A stretch of 64,000 nucleotides of DNA from Lactobacillus acidophilus (GTDB taxonomy: Bacteria > Bacillota > Bacilli > Lactobacillales > Lactobacillaceae), in contig NZ_CP139575.1 in the NCBI RefSeq assembly GCF_034298135.1, forward strand, positions 1,240,001 to 1,304,000. The letters are read 5' to 3'. Positions within the stretch are counted from its first letter, which is position 1. Each line of letters starts with the position of its first letter. Below the pieces are notes generated by a model. It made no database searches. It was not told the DNA's origin and saw nothing but the letters and a program-made list of their open reading frames with translations. This document shows positions 9,011 to 16,774 of this stretch, piece after piece. The translations under genes were made by a program, and so were the position numbers.

Positions 9011-9279
9011 AAAAAACCTTCGTCCCTGTAATCAAGGGACGAAAGTTTTCCGCGGTACCACCCAAATTGTCTAGTAATAGACCTCCTCATGAAGCACAGT
9101 CATGCTCCACCGGCGTGGTAACGTACCGGAGACGTCTCAACCTACTTTAAGAATTATTATTTCGGTGAGCTGCTAAAAGTGTTTTTCAATGATTCAGGGT
9201 CTGTCGGATTTCCACTGTCGCCAACTCACTAAAAGATTGAATCATTTACTCGTCTTTTTCATCGCTTTTTAATTTGTTT
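9011..9279 (-). promoter_or_regulatory. T-box riboswitch controlling the amino-acid ABC operon
   Basis: Read on the minus strand: a stem I with AGTA and GAA opposite each other (loop E), then the T-box TGGTACCGCGG (9050-9060), then a strong terminator with stem CTTTCGTCCCT / AGGGACGAAGG and a T run (9011-9048). The specifier loop reads GAAAAACAC (9178-9187). If the codon follows GAA directly it is AAA (Lys); one base later it is AAC (Asn), with the A that usually follows a specifier. The same one-base offset in the second T-box of this window gives a Tyr codon before an NhaC-type carrier, which favours AAC here. Uncharged tRNA should stabilise the antiterminator and switch the operon on. Confidence 0.9.
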
Positions 9280-9285
9280 ATATGT

Positions 9286-9314
9286 ATTTAACATTATTTC
9301 TTACAAAAAAGCAA
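9286..9314 (-). promoter_or_regulatory. Promoter of the T-box/amino-acid ABC operon
   Basis: Minus strand TTGCTT (9309-9314), 17-base spacer, TTAAAT (9286-9291). Predicted start about 9279, just at the beginning of the T-box leader. Confidence 0.6.
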
Positions 9315-9456
9315 GCTATTTTCTTTTTCAAGTAAATTAGACATAGAATTCACTAATTTGATAGAAATGAATTCGATTTCAAGCAAATAAAAAACTGTTA
9401 ATATTCGGAAAATGTCTTAAAATATTTATTGATATATAGAAAATAAAGGAGTTTAT

Positions 9457-10086
9457 ATGGGAAAACTTGAAAAACCTGTCATTATCGGAATAGCTGGTGG
9501 ATCAGGAAGCGGTAAGACTACTATTGCTCACGAAATTGGAAATAATATTGGGGCTCACGATCGTATTGTGACGATGACACAAGATTCTTATTATAAAGAT
9601 AACACTGGCGTACCAATGGAAGAAAGAATGAAGATCAACTATGATCATCCAGACGCTTTTGATATGCCCTTGCTTGAAGCCCAACTTAGTCAACTAATGC
9701 ACAGAAAGCCAATCGAAATGCCTATATATGACTTTACTGAGCATACTAGAAGTAACGAAACTATCCATGTTGAGCCTGCTGATATCATTATTTTAGAAGG
9801 TATTTTAGTTCTATTTAATGAAGACATTCGCAATTTGATGGATATTAAGGTTTATGTTGATACAGATGATGACATTCGCTTTATCCGACGTTTAGAACGT
9901 GATATGAAGGAGCGCGGTCGTTCCCTTGATTCTGTAATTAATCAGTACCTCGGCACCGTTAAGCCTATGTACAATCAATTTATCGAACCAACTAAGCGTT
10001 ATGCAGACATCATTGTTCCTGAAGGCGGAGAAAACGATGTTGCAATCGATATGTTAACTACTAAAATTCAATCAGTTTTAAACTAA
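9457..10086 (+). CDS. udk: Uridine kinase
   Basis: 209 residues. P-loop GGSGSGKTT at residues 14-22; DSYYKD and YDHPDAFD follow as in the uridine/cytidine kinase family, and [16 protein letters not shown] is the LID-like region. It phosphorylates uridine and cytidine with GTP/ATP in pyrimidine salvage. Good ribosome site AAAGGAG seven bases upstream of the ATG. Single gene, ended by a terminator shared with the convergent ykoE gene. Confidence 0.96.
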   Translation: MGKLEKPVIIGIAGGSGSGKTTIAHEIGNNIGAHDRIVTMTQDSYYKDNTGVPMEERMKINYDHPDAFDMPLLEAQLSQLMHRKPIEMPIYDFTEHTRSNETIHVEPADIIILEGILVLFNEDIRNLMDIKVYVDTDDDIRFIRRLERDMKERGRSLDSVINQYLGTVKPMYNQFIEPTKRYADIIVPEGGENDVAIDMLTTKIQSVLN

Positions 10087-10090
10087 AATA

Positions 10091-10126
10091 AAAATGGTAC
10101 GGAAAATTTTCGTACCATTTTTTATT
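10091..10126. terminator. Bidirectional terminator between udk and ykoE
   Basis: AAATGGTACGGAAAA / TTTTCGTACCATTT hairpin with A-rich left and T-rich right flanks, placed between the stops of two convergent genes. Confidence 0.85.
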
Positions 10127-10130
10127 TTAT

Positions 10131-10709
10131 CTAAGCAACTTTCGGCTTTAAAGCTTTATCAAACAAATTAGTAATTAACTTTACCAAAACTCCATCAAAT
10201 AAAAGTGCTGAAATTATACTAGTGATAAACATCATAATTTGTAAATTTACACTGTAATGACTCCAACCATATAAAAAGTATGATGGAATAAAGCCTCCCA
10301 AGTTAGCAAAAAACGCCCCAGTTAACACGCTTGCCCATGAAAATCTTTCATAGCGTGTTTTTTTAGGGAAAAAGCCAATTTCATTCGCTGCCCCTTGAAT
10401 TAATCCCTCAAGCACGGTAAGAGCACCCCACTGGCCACCAATAGCCATTTCCACTGTTGCAGCCAATAATTCACCAATAGTACCTGAACCAACAGTTGGG
10501 ACAAAATACATTGCAAGCGGAGCAGCCATATACCACAGCCCAGTAAAAATATTATCAACCACTGGTGCATAACCTGTTGGTAAAAAGCTTAACTTTACAA
10601 CATTATAAATATTATTGAAGCCGTATGTATAAATGACTCCCATAATTATCCCAATAAGTGCAACCAAAATAATCGACTTAACATTCCATTTCGATGAACG
10701 TGTAAACAT
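10131..10709 (-). CDS. ykoE: YkoE-type thiamine-precursor ECF transporter S component
   Basis: 192 residues, about five to six hydrophobic helices. Family features of YkoE: N-terminal basic residues then VALIGIIMGVIYTYG, GSGTIGELLAATVEMAIGG, and GLIQGAANEIGFF. YkoE is the substrate-binding membrane subunit of an energy-coupling-factor importer for thiamine or its hydroxymethylpyrimidine part. The TPP riboswitch directly upstream supports this role. The partner genes ykoD (double ATPase) and ykoC (T subunit) are not next to it, so this S component probably uses a shared ECF module encoded elsewhere. Confidence 0.88.
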   Translation of the reverse strand: MFTRSSKWNVKSIILVALIGIIMGVIYTYGFNNIYNVVKLSFLPTGYAPVVDNIFTGLWYMAAPLAMYFVPTVGSGTIGELLAATVEMAIGGQWGALTVLEGLIQGAANEIGFFPKKTRYERFSWASVLTGAFFANLGGFIPSYFLYGWSHYSVNLQIMMFITSIISALLFDGVLVKLITNLFDKALKPKVA

Positions 10710-10714
10710 AAAAA

Positions 10715-10749
10715 TACTCCTAACTAACTATTTATAGTCAGAAGGAGTA
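10715..10749 (-). promoter_or_regulatory. Hairpin hiding the ykoE ribosome site
   Basis: On the minus strand TACTCCT (10743-10749) pairs with AGGAGTA (10715-10721), which contains the ykoE Shine-Dalgarno. It lies between the TPP riboswitch and the ATG. It is the likely expression platform: bound TPP would leave this hairpin free to form and block translation. Confidence 0.7.
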
Positions 10750-10770
10750 CAAAAAATAAGATCTATAATT

Positions 10771-10851
10771 AGCACTTTCCTTATCGCAAGCATTACCTTG
10801 TTCAAGTTCGAAGGGTATATCTCAGCTTTTCAGCACCCCTAGTGACTTATC
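10771..10851 (-). promoter_or_regulatory. TPP riboswitch (THI element)
   Basis: Minus strand: CACTAGGGGTGCT, then GCTGAGATATACCC, then GAACTTGAACAAGGTAATG and GCGATAAGGAAAGTG. The core CTGAGA and the GAAC...TGA...GGTAATG blocks are the conserved thiamine pyrophosphate aptamer. The P1 stem closes with CACT/AGTG. It precedes ykoE. Confidence 0.95.
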
Positions 10852-10876
10852 GTTTAATTAGTTTTAGTATACCACA

Positions 10877-12646
10877 TTATTCGAAAGCCATCTGATCAGT
10901 GTAAAGTTTGTAGTAAAATCCTTTATCTTTTAATAGCTTTTCATGGCTACCTTCTTCAATTACCTTCCCGTCTTTTAAGACAACTATCTTATCTGAATTC
11001 AAAATTGTCTTTAAACGGTGCGCAATCACGAAACTAGTTCTACCAGCAATAACAGCATCCATCGCCTTTTGAATCTTTTCTTCTGTAACGGTATCCACGT
11101 TAGAAGTTGCTTCATCCAAAATTAAGAAATCCGGATTAATCAAAATAGTTCTAGCAATTGAAACCAATTGTTTTTGTCCGGTTGAAAAGACAGAACTACT
11201 ATCGCTTACTTGAGTTTCATAGCCATCTGGTAAACTTTCAATAAAATCATGAATATTTGCTTGCTTAGCAGCACTGACTACTTCATCCATGCTTGCATCA
11301 GGTTTACCATAGCGAATATTATCCGCAATCGTACCACTAAATAAAATGGAATCTTGCAAAACAATTCCTACATTATTACGCAGTGATTCCAATTTAATAT
11401 CACGTACATCAGTACCATCAAACGTTACTTTACCAGAATTTACATCATAGAAACGGTTAAGTAAGTTCATGATAGTAGTTTTACCTGAACCAGTTGGACC
11501 CACTACAGCTACAGATTTACCTTTATCTACAGAAATACTTACACCATGTAAAATTTCTTTATTCTTGTCATAGCCAAAATGAACGTCTTCCAATTTAACT
11601 GATTTCTTCAAGCCATCCAAAATTTTACCATTAGGTACTGTACCTTCATCCTTTTGTTCTTCAACTGTAGCTAGTCTTCTAGCACCAGTTAAGGCAAGCT
11701 GAATCATTGAATAAATTGAAGTAATTTGAGTCAAAGGTTGGAAGTAAGTTTGGGAATATTCAACGAAAGTTACAATCAATCCCAGTCCCACTGCTTGAGT
11801 TACTTGACCTGAAATAATCATCCAAGCACCCATTGCGATAACAATTGCTAAGTTAAGCAAGTTCAAACCATTCATTAATGGGAAAAGAATTCCTGAATAA
11901 AATTGTCCTTTAAACATCGCATTTCTAACACGATTGTTGTAAATTTTGAAGCCATCAACTGATTCTTTACGTAAATTATTAGTAATAATTACCTTTTCAC
12001 CATTGATTTGTTCAGTAATATAACCGTTAAGATCACCAATTTCATCTTGTTGTTTATCAAGATAAATTCTTGCTTTTCGCATAATAAATACACTAACAAT
12101 AAGAATCAATGGAGTTGTTGCTATCGTAGTCCATGCTAATTGTGCATTTACAGTGAACATAATGATAATCGTACCAATGAACATTATTCCCTGTGAAATA
12201 ATTTCAAAAATAGCGTTGTTCATTGCATTGAAAATGTTATCAAGATCAGAAGTAAATAATGAAAGGAGTTTACCATCTTGATGAGTATCAAAATAACGCA
12301 CTAACATTCTTTGGAATTTAGAGAAAAGATTTTCTCTCATATCATTAGTAGAATCTGCGTTAAATTTTGACATAACCATCCAAGCGATGAAGATAGCTAC
12401 TTGACTTAACACATAGAAGAACAGCATTGACCACAGTGCACTATAAAAAGTAGATAGACTAGCTGTACCTTTTCTTAAGTCAGATAAATAGGTAGTTAAG
12501 TCTGTTACAGCTTGCCCCAAGAATGCAGGAGCAACAACTTGTGCACCACTTGAAACTAAGGAAAGAACAACTACAATAATAATTCCTTTCCAATATGGCT
12601 TTAAATATTTAATAAAGTATTTGATTGCCTTTTGTGTATCACCCAT
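10877..12646 (-). CDS. Heterodimeric ABC exporter, catalytically complete subunit (LmrD-like)
   Basis: 589 residues: six membrane helices (about 15-320) then a nucleotide-binding domain. Walker A GPTGSGKTT, Walker B FLILDEATSNVD with the catalytic Glu, and switch IAHRLKTI are normal, but the signature reads FSTGQKQL instead of SGGQ. That pattern is usual for the LmrD-type half of heterodimeric multidrug exporters: the degenerate signature serves the partner's weak site. Its ATG overlaps the stop of the partner gene by one base. Third gene of the MarR-led operon; likely exports drugs or lipids/peptides. Confidence 0.9.
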   Translation of the reverse strand: MGDTQKAIKYFIKYLKPYWKGIIIVVVLSLVSSGAQVVAPAFLGQAVTDLTTYLSDLRKGTASLSTFYSALWSMLFFYVLSQVAIFIAWMVMSKFNADSTNDMRENLFSKFQRMLVRYFDTHQDGKLLSLFTSDLDNIFNAMNNAIFEIISQGIMFIGTIIIMFTVNAQLAWTTIATTPLILIVSVFIMRKARIYLDKQQDEIGDLNGYITEQINGEKVIITNNLRKESVDGFKIYNNRVRNAMFKGQFYSGILFPLMNGLNLLNLAIVIAMGAWMIISGQVTQAVGLGLIVTFVEYSQTYFQPLTQITSIYSMIQLALTGARRLATVEEQKDEGTVPNGKILDGLKKSVKLEDVHFGYDKNKEILHGVSISVDKGKSVAVVGPTGSGKTTIMNLLNRFYDVNSGKVTFDGTDVRDIKLESLRNNVGIVLQDSILFSGTIADNIRYGKPDASMDEVVSAAKQANIHDFIESLPDGYETQVSDSSSVFSTGQKQLVSIARTILINPDFLILDEATSNVDTVTEEKIQKAMDAVIAGRTSFVIAHRLKTILNSDKIVVLKDGKVIEEGSHEKLLKDKGFYYKLYTDQMAFE

Positions 12647-14376
12647 TATTCCACTCCTTTCCTACCCTTTTGTGTCTTAAAGATTTCTTGATAGACAGGG
12701 GATGTCTTCAACAATTCTTCATGTGTACCTTGTGCAACAAGTTTACCATCATCTAAAACTAAAATCGTATCTGCATTAACTACAGAAACAATCTTTTCTG
12801 CAATAATAAATGTAGTTGTATCAGATAATTCATGTTCTAGTGCTTGTTGAACTTTCTTTTCTGATTCAGCATCCAAGGCTGAAGTTGAATCATCCAAAAT
12901 TAAAATTGGAGACTCAGAAATTAAACCACGAGCAATAGATAATCTTTGTTTTTGTCCACCCGAAAAGTTAGCGGATCGTTCTTCTACTTCATGTTCAAAC
13001 GAATCATTATAGCGGTTAATGAATTCTGAAGCCTGTGCCATATTAGCTGCTCTTTGCAATTCATGAAGTTTAGCTTGTTCCTTACCTTGACGTAAGTTAG
13101 AAGCAATTGTTCCTGAAAATAAAATTGCACGTTGCAAAACAAAAGAAATAGTATTACGCAAGGCAGTCTCAGTTATATCTTTAATATTTTTTCCGCCAAT
13201 TTTAATTTCACCTTTAGTTGGATCATATAGTCTAGCAATTAATTGAGCCAAAGTAGATTTACCTGATCCCGTTGCCCCAACAATACCAACCATTTGTCCA
13301 GGTTTTACTTTAAAAGAAATATCCTTAAGAGTTTCGTCATTACCATCAGGATAAGTAAATGAAACATGATCAAATTCCACACTACCCTTTAGTGGCTTAG
13401 TTGAGCCATTTTTAACAAATTTAACGTCTGGCTCTGTATCCAAAACTTCTTTAATACGACCAAGTGAAATATTACCTCTGGCAAATTGCATCATAGTCAT
13501 ACCAGCGATCATAATTGTCCAAAGAAGGGTCAATATATAATTAACAAATGGACTAACAACTGCAACATCGGTAGGATGTTGACTAATGCTGCGACCGATT
13601 AAATAAACAACTAAGGTAATAACTAAGTATGCAATTAATTGGAAGGCTGGCATGATTGCTGAAAACCAATAACCGATTATAATATTGTAGTTATTTAATC
13701 TATCTGAAGTTTTATCAAATTTTTTAATCTCTTGTGGTCCTTGATTAAATGATTTAACTACTCGAACACCTTGCAAAGTTTCTTGGGCTTGACCTGAAAT
13801 TTTGCCCATTGTTTGTTGAAATTTTTCAAACAAGCTATTCATTTGTTTTAATACATACGTACCAAAACCCATGATTAAGATAACCATCACAACGGTTGCC
13901 CACCAAAAGCGCGGAATGATCACAATACAAAAAATAAACGAACCAACAATTAAAATCGGCATTCTAAGTAATTGCATAAAAAGCTGCATGATCATATTCA
14001 TGATCTGGTTCATATCGTTAATTAAACGTGTAGTTAATGAACCGGCCGAAAATTTTTCAATATTACCAAAAGAAAAACTTTGGATCTTAGCATAAGTATC
14101 TTCACGCAAATCACTCGTTACACCTTGCGCTATTCTTGCTGCATAATAAACATTAAAAATCCCAGCAATGATCGCAATTATTCCTAAAATAATTAGAACA
14201 ATTCCATCTCTAATTACAGATTGTCTTTGGTCAGCCATAATTGCTCGTTGAATATTTTCAAGTAGCCTTGGCTGATATAATGTAGCAAAAGCTGAAACTA
14301 TAATTGCAATCATTGCTGCAAAAACGTCTTTTTTATAGCGTTTGAAATATGGTGTTAAAATCTTAAAAGTTTGCAT
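12646..14376 (-). CDS. Heterodimeric ABC exporter, degenerate-site subunit (LmrC-like)
   Basis: 576 residues: six membrane helices then an ATPase domain. Walker A GATGSGKST and signature FSGGQKQR are intact, but Walker B reads ILILDDSTSALD (Asp instead of the catalytic Glu) and the switch reads IIAEKIV, lacking the usual His. These changes mark the non-hydrolysing site of an LmrCD-type pair. Second gene of the operon, directly after the MarR regulator. Confidence 0.9.
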   Translation of the reverse strand: MQTFKILTPYFKRYKKDVFAAMIAIIVSAFATLYQPRLLENIQRAIMADQRQSVIRDGIVLIILGIIAIIAGIFNVYYAARIAQGVTSDLREDTYAKIQSFSFGNIEKFSAGSLTTRLINDMNQIMNMIMQLFMQLLRMPILIVGSFIFCIVIIPRFWWATVVMVILIMGFGTYVLKQMNSLFEKFQQTMGKISGQAQETLQGVRVVKSFNQGPQEIKKFDKTSDRLNNYNIIIGYWFSAIMPAFQLIAYLVITLVVYLIGRSISQHPTDVAVVSPFVNYILTLLWTIMIAGMTMMQFARGNISLGRIKEVLDTEPDVKFVKNGSTKPLKGSVEFDHVSFTYPDGNDETLKDISFKVKPGQMVGIVGATGSGKSTLAQLIARLYDPTKGEIKIGGKNIKDITETALRNTISFVLQRAILFSGTIASNLRQGKEQAKLHELQRAANMAQASEFINRYNDSFEHEVEERSANFSGGQKQRLSIARGLISESPILILDDSTSALDAESEKKVQQALEHELSDTTTFIIAEKIVSVVNADTILVLDDGKLVAQGTHEELLKTSPVYQEIFKTQKGRKGVE

Positions 14377-14819
14377 TAATTACTCCTTTCTTCATTTAAT
14401 AAAAAATGCCAAAATGTGTTACTCCATTCCTCATTTAAAGCAGTTAATTGCTTCATTTTTTCTTTACCCATTTTCTGAGCTGTCTTCTCTTCAATTTCAA
14501 ATAAAGATTGCAACTTCTTATGAGCAAATTTTCTTCCATCTGCGGTTAATTCACAAAAGCGTACTCGTTTATCTTCTGGATCAACCGTCATCGTCAAATA
14601 ACCTGCCGCACTTAATTGCTTTATTCCCTTGTTAATTGATTGCTTAGGCAAATCTGTCATATCTACTAACTGCTTTTGAGTTAACCTTTTACGAATTGTT
14701 AACTCATATAAAATCATCGTTAAGTAGCTAGTCATACCATGAGTTTGATCCCAATAATTATAGGCACGACCGCCATGAACGATTGCCAGATTTAATTTTT
14801 CTGTATCGTTAATTTTCAT
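14376..14819 (-). CDS. MarR-family transcriptional regulator
   Basis: 147 residues from the ATG at 14819 (AAGGTG just upstream; a longer frame from a TTG has no ribosome site). Winged-helix DNA-binding domain about residues 45-110: LTQKQLVDMTDLPKQSINKGIKQL followed by the wing DPEDKRVRFCELTADG. It is first in the operon with the two ABC exporter halves and overlaps the next gene. A perfect 11-bp inverted repeat covers the operon's -10 box, so it almost certainly represses its own operon until a ligand binds. Confidence 0.92.
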   Translation of the reverse strand: MKINDTEKLNLAIVHGGRAYNYWDQTHGMTSYLTMILYELTIRKRLTQKQLVDMTDLPKQSINKGIKQLSAAGYLTMTVDPEDKRVRFCELTADGRKFAHKKLQSLFEIEEKTAQKMGKEKMKQLTALNEEWSNTFWHFLLNEERSN

Positions 14820-14844
14820 TCCATCACCTTGCAATTAGTCTCCT

Positions 14845-14872
14845 TATGTACTAATCGCTATATTAGTACATA
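14845..14872. promoter_or_regulatory. MarR operator (11-bp perfect inverted repeat)
   Basis: TATGTACTAAT, six bases, ATTAGTACATA. The right arm and spacer cover the -10 box of the MarR operon promoter. The length and position suit a MarR dimer site. Confidence 0.8.
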
Positions 14873-14888
14873 CAGGGACCATTGTCAA
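14860..14888 (-). promoter_or_regulatory. Promoter of the MarR-ABC exporter operon
   Basis: TTGACA (14883-14888), 17-base spacer, TAATAT (14860-14865), minus strand. The -10 lies inside the inverted repeat at 14845-14872. Confidence 0.8.
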
Positions 14889-14973
14889 ACCTTATCCTGA
14901 AAAATGTTATTATTAATATAGTTATAATTTTTAAACTCGCTAAATTAAGGTTTTTATTTTCGTAAGAACTATC

Positions 14974-14982
14974 TGTTATAAT
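14974..14982 (+). promoter_or_regulatory. Extended -10 promoter of the orphan binding protein
   Basis: TGTTATAAT is a perfect extended -10 element 35 bases before the start codon. No good -35 box is seen. Confidence 0.6.
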
Positions 14983-15016
14983 GAAAAAATCAATATTAAA
15001 GATAAGGTGGAGGTAT

Positions 15017-15835
15017 ATGCGCAAAAAATATTTTTTATCTACTTTCTTAATAGCTTTGCTTGCTATCACACTATCTGCATGTGGCCAAAACAAAAATCAA
15101 AGCATTTATCAAACGGTTAAAGAAACCAAATCAATTACCTGGGGAGTCAAAGCAGATACACCATTATTTGGCTCAATGAGTATTAAAGACGGCAAGGTTC
15201 GCGGTTTTGAAATCGATCTTGCCGAAGCATTAACTCATAAAATACTTGGAAAGCAAGCTAAAGCTAACTTTGTTACTACAACTGCTAACACTAAAATTCA
15301 ATTATTAAAAAATAGAAACGTCGATGCGGTTATTGCCGCAATGACAATTACACCAGAACGTAAAAAACAGGTTGAGTTCAGTAAGCCTTATTTTCCTGCT
15401 GGACAATCAATTATGGTTGCTAAAAATAGCAAAATAAATAATGTTAAAGATCTTAATAATAAACGGGTGCTTATTGTTAAAGGGACCACTTCTGCAGATG
15501 CAGTACGTAAATTTGCCCCCAAAGCTGAAATTTTGCAATTCGATGATTATGGTCAAGCCTTTGCAGCTTTAAAGGCTGATCAAGGGGATGCATTTGTAAC
15601 CGATAATGGTATCTTAGCTGGTATTTTGCGTGATAATTCTGGTTACAAAATAGCCGGTGGTACTTTCACTAACCAACCATATGGTATCGCTGTTAATAAA
15701 GGACAAAACGAGATGATGGAGCACATCAATTTGGCCTTAACTCAATTAGAAAAAGATGGCACCTATAATCGTTTAGTCGAAAAATGGTTTGGTAATATTC
15801 CTGGATTTAATGTAAAAGAAATTGAGAAGTATTAA
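15017..15835 (+). CDS. Orphan amino-acid binding lipoprotein
   Basis: 272 residues from the ATG at 15017, chosen for AAGGTGGAGG just upstream and the proper signal peptide MRKKYF; a longer frame from 14981 overlaps the promoter. Lipobox LSAC. Same family (SBP_bac_3) and same length as the binding protein at 7221-8039, sharing blocks such as KANFVTTTANT/KADFVTTTANT, AMTITPER, SKPYFPAG, LQFDDYGQA and PYGIAVNKGQ. No permease or ATPase is near it, and it is closed off by its own terminator, so it probably feeds the permease of the operon 7 kb away, perhaps with different ligand preference. Confidence 0.92.
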   Translation: MRKKYFLSTFLIALLAITLSACGQNKNQSIYQTVKETKSITWGVKADTPLFGSMSIKDGKVRGFEIDLAEALTHKILGKQAKANFVTTTANTKIQLLKNRNVDAVIAAMTITPERKKQVEFSKPYFPAGQSIMVAKNSKINNVKDLNNKRVLIVKGTTSADAVRKFAPKAEILQFDDYGQAFAALKADQGDAFVTDNGILAGILRDNSGYKIAGGTFTNQPYGIAVNKGQNEMMEHINLALTQLEKDGTYNRLVEKWFGNIPGFNVKEIEKY

Positions 15836-15884
15836 AAAAGTCTAGAAATTAAGTCACATTAAGACTTATTTTCTAGACTTTTTG
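15834..15884 (+). terminator. Terminator after the orphan binding protein
   Basis: AAAAAGTCTAGAAA / TTTCTAGACTTTTT arms around a 20-base loop; A-rich and T-rich flanks allow use from both sides (convergent gene ends at 15900). Confidence 0.85.
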
Positions 15885-15899
15885 TTTATCATCTAGTAT

Positions 15900-16676
15900 C
15901 TATTTTTGTGCGTTATAAAACGCCTTCCAGATTTCTTCCATCTTAGCTAATCTATGCCAATCACCATGTTGACACATTTCATACAATTCAAAAGCGGAAT
16001 TATATGCAGTTGGTTCATTTTCATGCTTTCCTAAATAAGCTCCTACTATATTTATCAACATAAAACGAAATCTTTCAATCTCATTTCTATTGAAATAAGT
16101 TTCATAATATTTAGCAACTAAGCGATTTATTCGCTGATAAGAAGCTCGCTGTAAAGTAGCTGGATTTCTTCGATAATTATAAAGGGCAAATGTTGGAATT
16201 CCTGTCGCCTTACTCAACGTTGTAATCCTAACATCCCTATCGGATAACAATTGCTCACATCTTTGAATATCAGTTAAAACATGTGGCTCATTCAGCATTT
16301 TGGGCATTGGAATTGATTTATCCAATTCTGAAATGACATTATTCGCCGCTTTTTTCATCGTAGCAATAGCTGTATTTTCAGAAATATTTTTCCCATTCAT
16401 TTTCCCCACAACAAAGGTATGATCTGTCACTTCATATACCTTAGTTGTTGGATTAAGATTATCTCCAACTACGCCTCCAAATGTTACTTTATCATCAGTC
16501 ACGTTGGCATAATTAAAGAATATCCCTTCTTTACCCCCATTCATCGGTGAAAAAGGTAGATTATCAGTAGTAAAAACTTGGACATAAACTGAATAACTTT
16601 CCTTTTCATGATCGATAAACATTTTTACTTCACGATCTTGAACAAAATCTTCAAAAATAATGCTTTGATCTCTCAC
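15900..16676 (-). CDS. Unknown protein with a possible central HTH
   Basis: 258 residues, soluble. The N-terminal part (about 1-110) looks like a beta-rich domain I do not recognise. Residues about 140-190 (LSDRDVRITTLSKATGIPTFALYNYRRNP) resemble a helix-turn-helix of the phage-repressor/XRE kind, with TGIPTFALYNYR as recognition region. The C-terminus is helical. Single gene between two terminators. A regulator is plausible, but there is no target or ligand clue. Confidence 0.55.
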   Translation of the reverse strand: MRDQSIIFEDFVQDREVKMFIDHEKESYSVYVQVFTTDNLPFSPMNGGKEGIFFNYANVTDDKVTFGGVVGDNLNPTTKVYEVTDHTFVVGKMNGKNISENTAIATMKKAANNVISELDKSIPMPKMLNEPHVLTDIQRCEQLLSDRDVRITTLSKATGIPTFALYNYRRNPATLQRASYQRINRLVAKYYETYFNRNEIERFRFMLINIVGAYLGKHENEPTAYNSAFELYEMCQHGDWHRLAKMEEIWKAFYNAQK

Positions 16677-16741
16677 CTTAAGTCCCCTTTCAACTAGTCC
16701 TTATAATACTATAGCAAACCTATTATCGCCGTTATTATAAC

Positions 16742-16774
16742 AAAAAAAGTTAGCTTAATTGGCTAACTTTTTTC
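16742..16774. terminator. Terminator after the ABC-F gene
   Basis: AAAAAAAGTTAGC / GCTAACTTTTTTC hairpin with a six-base loop just before the stop of the ABC-F gene on the minus strand. Confidence 0.85.
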
